From Nemertoderma westbladi (Eukaryota; Xenacoelomorpha; Nemertodermatida; Nemertodermatidae): a DNA stretch of 64,000 nt. Positions 56,142-64,000 of the stretch are shown here, piece by piece. Position numbers and translations under genes: made by a program. The stretch's first letter is position 1; every line of letters starts with the position of its first letter. The stretch covers positions 62,001 to 126,000 of the forward strand of contig JAUCBJ010007821.1 of the NCBI GenBank assembly GCA_032718475.1, written 5' to 3'. The notes under the pieces were generated by a model. The model searched no databases, had not been told where the DNA came from, and saw nothing but the letters and a program-made list of their open reading frames with translations.

Positions 56142-59064
56142 CAATTACAAACTTGTAACAAGTTAGGCACGGAATCGACTAATTACTAACTTGTAATAAG
56201 GTAGGCACGGGATCGACCAATTACAAACTTGTAACAGGTTAGGCACAGGATCGACTAATTACAAACTTGTAACAAGTTAGGCACGGGATCGGCCAATTGC
56301 TAACTTGTAACAACTTAGGCACGGGATCGACCAATTACAAACTTGTAACAGGTTAGGCACGGGATCGACTAATTACTAGCTTGTAACAAGTTAGGCACGG
56401 GATCGACTAATTACAAATTTGTAACAAGTTAGGAACGGGATCGACCAATTACAAACTTGTAACAACTTAGGCAAGGGATCGACCAATTACAAACTTGTAA
56501 CAACTTAGGCACGGGATCGGCCAATTACTAACTTGTAACAAGTTAGGCACGGGATCGACTAATTACTAGCTTGTAACAAGTTAGGCACGGGATCGACTAA
56601 TTACAAATTTGTAACAAGTTAGGAACGGGATCGACCAATTACAAACTTGTAACAACTTAGGCAAGGGATCGACCAATTACAAACTTGTAACAACTTAGGC
56701 ACGGGATCGGCCAATTACTAACTTGTAACAGGTTAGGCACGGGATCGGCCAATTACTAACTTGTAACAAGTTAGGCACGGGATCGACTAATTACAAACTT
56801 GTAACAAGTTAGGCATGGGATCGGCCAATTACTAACTTGTAACAAGTTAGGCATGGGATCGACTAATTACAAACTTGTAACAAGTTAGGAACGGGATCGA
56901 CCAATTACAAACTTGTAACAACTTAGGCACGGGATCGGCCAATTACTAACTTGTAACAAGTTAGGCACGGGATCGACTGATTACAAACTTGTAACAAGTT
57001 AGGAATGGGATCGACCAATTACAAACTTCTAACAAATTAGGCACGGGATCGACTAATTACAAACTTGTAACAAGTTAGGCACGAGATCGACCAATTACAA
57101 ACTTGTAATAAGTTAGGCACGGGATCGGTCAATTACTAACTTGTAAAACGTTAGGCACGGGATCGACTAATTATAAACTTGTAACAAGTTAGGGAAGGGA
57201 TCGACCAATTACAAACTTGTAACAAGTTAGGCACGGGATCGACCAATTACAAACTTGTAACAAGTTAGGCACGAGATCGACCAATTACAAACTTGTAACA
57301 AGTTAGGCACGGGATCGACTAATTACTAAGTTGTAACAAGTTAGGAACGGGATCGACCAATTACAAACTTGTAACAACTTAAGCACGGGATCGACCAATT
57401 ACAAACTTGTAATAAGTTAGGCACGGGATCGGCCAATTACTAACTTGTAAAATGTTAGGCACGGGATCGACTAATTACAAACTTGTAAAAAGTTAGGAAC
57501 GGGATCGACCAATTACAAACTTGTAACAAGTTAGGCACGGGATCGACCAATTACAAACTTGTAACAAGTTAGGCACGAGATCGACCAATTACAAACTTGT
57601 AACAAGTTAGGCACGGGATCGACTAATTACAAACTTGTAATAAGTTAGGAGCGGGATCGGCCAATTACTAACTTGTAAAAAGTTAGGCACGGGATCGACT
57701 AATTACAAACTTGTAACAAGTTAGGAACGCGATCGACCAATTACAAACTTGTAACAAGTTAGGCACGGGATCGACCAATTACAAACTTGTAACAAGTTAG
57801 GCACGAGATCGACCAATTACAAACTTGTAACAATTTAGGCACGGGATCGACTAATTACTAACTTGTAACAAGTTAGGAACAGGATCGACCAATTACAAAC
57901 TTGTAACAGCATAGGCACGGGATCGACCAATTACAAACTTGTAATAAGTTAGGCACGAGATCGACCAATTACAAACTTGTAATAAGTTAGGCACGGGTTC
58001 GGCCAATTACAAACTTGTAACAAGTTAGGCACGAGATCGACCAATTACAAACTTGTAACAAGTTAGGCACAGGATCGACTAATTACAAACTTGTAACAAG
58101 TTAGGAACGGGATCGACCAATTACAAACTTGTAACAAGTTAGGCACGGGATCGACCAATTACAAACTTGTAACAAGTTAGGCAAGAGATCGACCAATTAC
58201 AAACTTGTAACAAGTTAGGCACGGGATGGACTAATTACTAACTTGTAACAAGTTAGGAACGGGATCGACCAATTACAAACTTGTAACAACATAGGCAAGG
58301 GATCGACCAATTACAAACTTGTAATAAGTTAGGCACGAGATCGACCAATTACAAACTTGTAATAAGTTAGGCACGGGATCAGCCAATTACTAACTTGTAA
58401 AAAGTTAGGCACAGGATCGACTAATTACTAACTTGTAACAAGTTATGAACGGGATCGACCAATTACAAACTTGTAACAACTTAGGCACGGGATCGACCAA
58501 TTACAAACTTGTAACAGGTTAGGCACGGGATCGGCCAATTACTAACTTGTAACAAGTTAGACATGGGATCGACTAATTACAAACTTGTAACAAGTTAGGC
58601 ATGGGATCGGCCAATTACTAACTTGTAACAAGTTAGGCACGGGATCGACTAATTACAAAAGGCACGGGATCGACCAATTACAAACTTGTAACAAGTTAGG
58701 CACGGGATCGGCCAATTACTAACTGGTAACAAGTTAGGCACGAGATCGACTAATTACAAACTTGTAACAAGTTAGGCACGGGGTCGGCCAATTACTAACT
58801 TGTAACAAGTTAGGCACGGGATCGACTAATTACAAACTTGTAACAAGTTAGGAACAGGATCGACCATTTACAAACGTGTAACAAGTTAGGCACGGGATCA
58901 GCCAATTACTAACTTGTAACAAGTTAGGCACGGGATCGACTAATTACAAACTTGTAACAAGTTAGGAACGAGATCGACCAATTACAAACTTTTAACAAGT
59001 TAGGCACAGGATCGGCCCATTACTAACTTGAAACAAGTTAGGCACGGGATCAACTAATTACAAC
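56142..59064 (+). repeat. 38-bp palindrome-containing minisatellite, array 2 (about 77 units)
   Basis: Same unit and orientation as array 1 at 18788-19954, but more homogeneous. Each unit contains AACTTGTAACAAGTT. Variation is concentrated at GACC/GACT/GGCC after GATC and at TTACAAAC versus TTACTAAC. GACT or GACC (GAC-AATTACAAAC) units tend to alternate with GGCC (TTACTAAC) units, which suggests amplification in multi-unit blocks. The last unit ends three bases before the Bel/Pao Gag start codon of copy D. Confidence 0.95.
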
Positions 59065-59067
59065 CAA

Positions 59068-61000
59068 ATGGGTGATATCTTAGCGACATCACTAGAAGGA
59101 CCAAGACTGGAACCAACGAAATTCAGTGGAAACCCAGCAGAATTCATATCGTTTAAAGCGCATTTTATCGCACAAGTGGATAGCAAAAACGTCCCCATAA
59201 CTACAAAAATGCGACGTCTGTTAACCTACCTATCTGGGAAAGCGTTACAGAACGTCAAACATTATGAAGGAGTGGACGACGGATATCAACGTGCGTGGGA
59301 CGTGTTGGAAAAGAACTTTGGCAACCCATCAGCTGTAATGAAATCTGTGATACATAATGTCACTAAATGCAGATTCCCGATTACAACAGACTCAGATGTC
59401 GAAGAATATTCAGATGATATCAGACAAAGCCTGGAAATACTGGAAAGCCTGGAATTGTCCGCATGCACTAAACAGCACCGACAATATGAGTAAAGTTGTT
59501 ATGAATTTGGACTTTTCAGCTCGACAAAAATGGGTGTTCGAAGCGCAAAAATTCCGGATACAACATGGGACCGAACCCGGCATGTATGAGTTCGCAGACT
59601 GGATGTAGAAATATGCCGACAGAGTTAAGGATCCTCTATACGGCAACCTTGAGGCTAAGGAACTTTCATCTGTCCAAATGGGAGAATCCTAAACTGGAAT
59701 ACATCCATCTATGGCGCAGAAAAAGACCATTATAGCGTTGCGGAAAGGAAAAGCAGAAAAATTAAACCAAAAATCTGCTACAAAACCTAAAACAATCCCA
59801 ACGGTTCACAGTCTAGCCATCCAGTCCCAAGAAGGAGAAGAGAATGTTTGCGAGAGTGAACATATTGATGACAAAGACGATAAAGAGGACATCTACTCAA
59901 GTTATGATAATTTCTGGACAACTAATCCACATATTGACGCATTTGCAACAACATGGTCTGCCGAACCTATAAGGATCTTTCCAAATGGACTAGTCCAACA
60001 ATGTTATGTATGCAGTTGAAAACATCGTGTGAATCAGTGTCTAAAATTCCAAAGCCTCTCACATAAAGTAAAGAGAAGTATGACACATGCTTCCGTCTAC
60101 GACTCTGTTTGGGGTTTGAAGTCAAGGGTTCAGACACTTCCGGAAACACTGTAAATCCTTGGAGAAATATCGGTGTTCTAGAACAACTAAAGAAGGCATG
60201 TGCCGAGAAGCACATAGCCCGTATTTACATCCGGAACCAGCTGACACAAACGATAAATTCCGATGGTTAACAGACAAATATAAAAGAGTCCCGAGTGGAC
60301 CCACAACACCGTATGAAGCATGGTTGAAACTTCATCCAGAGAGTAAGGATAAAAAGAATATCACAAAACTTCTTCCGCCACCGCCGACTAAATACTACCT
60401 CGTCGTTCAATTAAATTATTATGAGGACGCAACACTCTACACAACGCCTCCGACTAATAACGACGAGATTACGGCGATGGGAGCCTCCTTCCAGTGGGCC
60501 CCCAAAAAGCGAGCAGTGGTATTCCTAACGATCATTCCTATACAAGTCAAAAACTGCATCACAAACACAATCGTAACAACTTATGCGTTCTTCGACAATG
60601 GTTCAACAGGGACCTTTATAGACAGATGTTTAGCCAACCAGCTGGGATTACCCCTGAACGAGACTACTATCTGTATCAACACCATGGCCGATAAGAAAAC
60701 ATTCAACACTCATCTAACAACATGTGGTGTACAACCTTTGGTTGATACAAAAGATGTCGAACCATACATCTTACAGGATATCATCGTGTTTGAAAACCTA
60801 AAAATCGACTACAATCGACTGTCAGAATGGCCTCTCGAGAATATCGAACATCCAACATCAAGATACCAGACGACGGCATGGAAATTGATAAGGTTTCAAT
60901 ACTTATTGGTATCAACTTCCCACTTTTACATACAGTACTCGATGGAGTATGGGGTGATTCCAAGGTTAATCAAGAACACCTTCCCCACACAGAATTAACA
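59068..61000 (+). pseudogene. Bel/Pao copy D: Gag and protease, frame-disrupted
   Basis: Gag begins at the ATG at 59068 (PTKFSGNPAEFISFKAHF, DUF1759-like) and runs to about 60020 through frameshifts. A CYVC zinc-knuckle remnant lies near 60003, and the protease part opens at about 60160. The protease active site reads FFDNGSTGTFI: the DSG triad has become DNG, so activity is doubtful. Compared with copy B, Gag starts directly at the conserved domain and has no long extension. The minisatellite sits immediately upstream, in place of an LTR leader. Confidence 0.85.
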
Positions 61001-61008
61001 CCCCTTGG

Positions 61009-63509
61009 ATGGGTGTGGTAGGTCCGTTTGAACCACAATACATACCTGTGACGTCAAACTACTATAACAATGTCATACAGGAAGGTCCAAAAGAAGATGA
61101 ACACGCAGCGACATGCCCGTGTTATGACGAGATAGTCCCGATGCCCATTCTGAAGAAACAACTAATTAAATATTGGGATTTGGAACATTTCGAGGTACCA
61201 ACAAAGGATAAATCTCGCTCAGTGGAAGACACAAAATCATTAAAGATGATGGAACGAGATACAACCTTTGAAAATGGCCACTACTACGTCCCTATGTTAT
61301 GGAGAGATAAACAAAAACCTCTTATACCAAACCTCGCACTAGCGATCAAAATGTTACGATGGACAAAAACTAGATTGCGAAAAACGCCACTGAATCGGAA
61401 CAATTCCAAACCAAAATGGAAGAGTTCATATCCAAAGGAATAGGACAATATCTGACGGAGGTAGAAATATTGAATCCTGACCCCCGATGATACTACATTC
61501 CTACCCACTACGTTCTAGAAACCAACAAAAACAACAAATTACGTATGGTATTGGACGCTGCAGCAACATGGAAAGGCCATAGCCTCAACTCTGAACTAAT
61601 GGCTGGACCCAATTTGTTCAACACGATAGTGTCAATTTTGATGCAATTCAGAGTCTACCCCGTCGCCTTCTGTTTAGATCTAGAAGCGATGTTCCATCAA
61701 GTCAAGATATACCCAGCAGATGCTGTATCCCAAACCATATTATGGTATGATGGAAATTAGGAACCTGAATCCATAACAGACTATAAACACATTCAGATGA
61801 ACGCGAAGATGTTTGGCACCACCGATGCCCCATCTACAACGACCTTCCCACTGAAAAGGACAGGAAGCGAAAACGCCCACAGATATCCCGCCAATGTAAA
61901 TGGGACGATCCAAAAACCTTTTCTACGTGGACGATGGACTCACAGGCAAATAGGTAAAGAAGGCGGTACTATTGGCGTATAATCTAATAGACTGTCTAAG
62001 GAGAGGAGGATTCAATGCAACCAAATTCCTATCGAACTCGCGACAATTTCTCAACAATATACCAGCAGACAAAGTTGCGAAAGGAATTCTAGATCTGGAT
62101 TTGGACGAAATGCCGTTGACAAGGGCATTAGGAGTAAAATGGTGGCCTGAAGAAGACGCGTTCACCATCGCAGTTAAACTGCAGATGATGATAAACCAAG
62201 AACAGACAACGAAGCGGATCTCTCCATCATTATGTCCATATACGATCCACTAGGATTCGTTGCACCCATCGCGTTACAAGGAAAGATCATGTTCCAGAAA
62301 TGTTGGATAGACAAACTGGATTGGGATAAACAACTACCACCAGCATTACTAACCGACTGGATAAAGTGGATTTCCCAACTAGAAATCCTTACAGAATTGC
62401 AGATACCCCGTCTGTATTTCCCGATAATTCAAGATACTCCAATATACGAGATACATCAATTCTGCGATGCCAGCGAAACTGGTTACGGCACCGTTTCGTA
62501 CCTTCGTTGTGTGGGTGGGGAGAGTGAGCCTATTCAAACTAGGCTCGTATTTTCTAGAACAAGACCAGCACCCATATCTACACAAACGGTACCCAGGATG
62601 GAGTTATCAGCAGCAGTACTCGCAGTCAAAGCGCACGCCGAGGTGATCAGTGTATTGGAACTCAAAATCGAACAAAACTATTTCGATTCGGACTCAGAGG
62701 TGGTGCTATGTCAACTATCAAACGAGTCAAGACGCTTCATAACCTTTGTAGCGAACCATATAGAGGAAGTGAGAAGGTTCACCGAGATAAGACAATGAAG
62801 ATATGTTCCCACAGAAATGAATCCAACAGACTGTGCAAGCCGCGGATTATTCCCGGAAGAGTTTATAACAAGGTTCCACAACTTTTGGTTCTACGGACCA
62901 GAATTCCTCAGACTCCCAGACAAAGAGTGGCCTTCAGAAATTGTTAACGGCCCTCATAAAGGAAAGAAACCAGAGGAGGTGGACGACTATAAACCTGACA
63001 AAGAGAAGCATGTCACGGCGACATATGCGACAACAGCAACAGATGATGAATATCCCATAGATAAAATCCTGGCTGGAAATCCTGGCTTTCACCACCATTA
63101 TGAAACATCTACAAGCTAAACACTTTGCGTCGACTATAATTGATTTGGAAAGGAAAGAACATCCAGATGGTTAAGAATAATCCGCTACGGAAGCTATGTC
63201 TGTTTCTTGACCCCCTTGGAGTCATAAGATGCAATACATGTTTCCTATATCCGGAACTGGATTACAATGAGAAGTTTCCCATACTGTTACCAAATGAGTC
63301 GCCGATTACAACAGCTGTAGTCAGAGGGGCACATCAGGATATCACCCACCAGGGATTTGACTACACCATGTATAAGGTGCGAAGACGTTTCTAGAATTTC
63401 AAGCTAAGATCTAAAGTGAAACAAGTGATACGCACCTGCGTTAAATGCCAAAGGAAATGGGGTAAAGCGGGCTCACAATTAATGGCCCCGCTACCATGGA
63501 ACAGGAACA
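61009..63509 (+). pseudogene. Bel/Pao copy D: Pol (linker, RT, RNase H, integrase zinc domain)
   Basis: The linker (LEHFEVPTKDKSRSVEDT) is followed by RT (LNSELMAGPNLFNTIV, FCLDLEAMFHQVKI) and an intact FYVDDGLTG box near 61918. Several stops and frameshifts intervene. RNase H (QFCDASETGYGTVSYL) keeps the Asp lost in copy C. The integrase HHCC region (AHQDITHQGFDY, CVKCQRKWG) is interrupted by a TAG at 63392, as in copy C. The DDE core is missing, and the 39-bp array starts after the same MEPP codons. Shared lesions show that copies C and D derive from one already defective, array-bearing source. Confidence 0.87.
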
Positions 63510-64000
63510 TGGAACCTCCCACCGAGACCAGCCCATGCCCAAAACCAATGTCCCTCCCACCGAGACAAGCCCCATCCCCAAAACCAATGTCCCTCCCACC
63601 GAGACCAGCCCCATCCCCAAAACCAATGTCCCTCCCACCGAGACCAACCCCATCCCCAAAACCAATGTCCCTCCCACCGAGACCAGCCCTATCCCCAAAA
63701 CCAATGACCCTCCCACCGAGACCAGCCCCATCCCCAAAACCAATGTCCCACCCACCGAGACCAGCCCCATCCCCAAAACCAATCATACTCCCACCGAGAC
63801 AAGCCCCATCACATAAACCAATGTCCCTCCCACCGAGACCAGCCCTATCCCCAAAACCAATGACCCTCCCACCGAGACCAGCCCCATCCCCAAAACCAAT
63901 GTCCCACCCACCGAGACCAGCCCCATCCCCAAAACCAATCATACTCCCACCGAGACAAGCCCCATCACATAAACCAATGTCCCTCCCACCGAGACAAGCC
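63510..64000 (+). repeat. 39-bp minisatellite within Bel/Pao copy D, runs off the window
   Basis: Same unit as 39730-42400. The junction sequence before it (CATGGAACAGGAACATGGAA) is identical in both places. Here two blocks of about six units are repeated, each with an AATCATACTC variant unit (63780 and 63938). Confidence 0.94.

Noticed and set aside
56142-59064. CRISPR-like array
   Set aside because: Units repeat in full with no unique spacers, the period is fixed at 38 bp, and the context is an animal genome. It is a minisatellite. The same holds for 1891-3068 and 18788-19954.

Overview
The window is animal nuclear DNA. It holds two ordinary metazoan genes, both on the minus strand: mitochondrial 2-oxoglutarate dehydrogenase E1 (OGDH, 3202-7835) and a GlcNAc-1-phosphotransferase alpha/beta homologue (GNPTAB-like, about 45751-48154). 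They are set in AT-rich, transposon-dense sequence. Spliced genes with phase-0 GT-AG introns, Bel/Pao, Copia and CR1-type retroelements, tRNA-derived SINE heads, TIR elements and an uncharacterised protein family I associate with marine invertebrates all point to a marine invertebrate. The exact phylum cannot be fixed from the sequence. Both genes have very long exons, so the lineage may be intron-poor.

Layout. 1-470: a 39-bp GC-rich minisatellite in minus orientation. 1891-3068: about 31 copies of a 38-bp hairpin minisatellite just downstream of the OGDH stop. 3202-7835: OGDH in two exons. About 8008-15290: a LINE reverse transcriptase gene cut in two by a 6359-bp element (8219-14577) with 13-bp perfect TIRs and 8-bp target duplications (hAT-like). 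Nested inside it is a second TIR element (9125-13634, TA-flanked) that carries an ORF of an uncharacterised conserved family. 15309-16212: a foldback element with arms of about 420 bp. 16210-16541: a tRNA-Glu-like SINE with a 15-bp target duplication. 18788-19954: a second 38-bp palindromic minisatellite, then a 112-bp MITE, then a decayed Bel/Pao RT/RNase H (copy A).

22714-26508: a nearly intact CR1-type LINE whose protein begins with a signal-peptide-like segment, a 2A-type motif (GDIETNPGP) and a PHD-like zinc finger before the endonuclease and RT. 27241-36833: a Bel/Pao element (copy B) with an unusually long N-terminal Gag extension. Its RT stops in a short AT repeat and is joined directly to the 3' half of a Copia element. 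37029-38055: a Bel/Pao integrase, fused to a 3' Bel/Pao fragment (copy C). Copy C runs into a 2.7-kb 39-bp array at 39730-42400. The same Bel/Pao-to-array junction recurs at 63.5 kb in copy D, which is preceded by a 2.9-kb block of the 38-bp palindromic repeat (56142-59064).

42.8-43.3 kb holds a kelch-like exon and a LINE endonuclease scrap. 44.1-45.4 kb holds short inverted and tandem repeats. 49.1-55.8 kb is a mosaic of RTE-like LINE fragments and an element family marked by a repeated 14-mer, with a TA-flanked TIR pair at 50549 and 55750.

There is no operon-like cooperation. The two host genes are independent: one acts in the mitochondrial TCA cycle, the other in Golgi lysosomal targeting. 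The rest is layered transposition. The most unusual points are the satellite arrays joined to Bel/Pao elements at fixed junctions, the nested TIR element carrying the uncharacterised ORF, the 2A-bearing LINE, and the Bel/Pao-Copia chimera.
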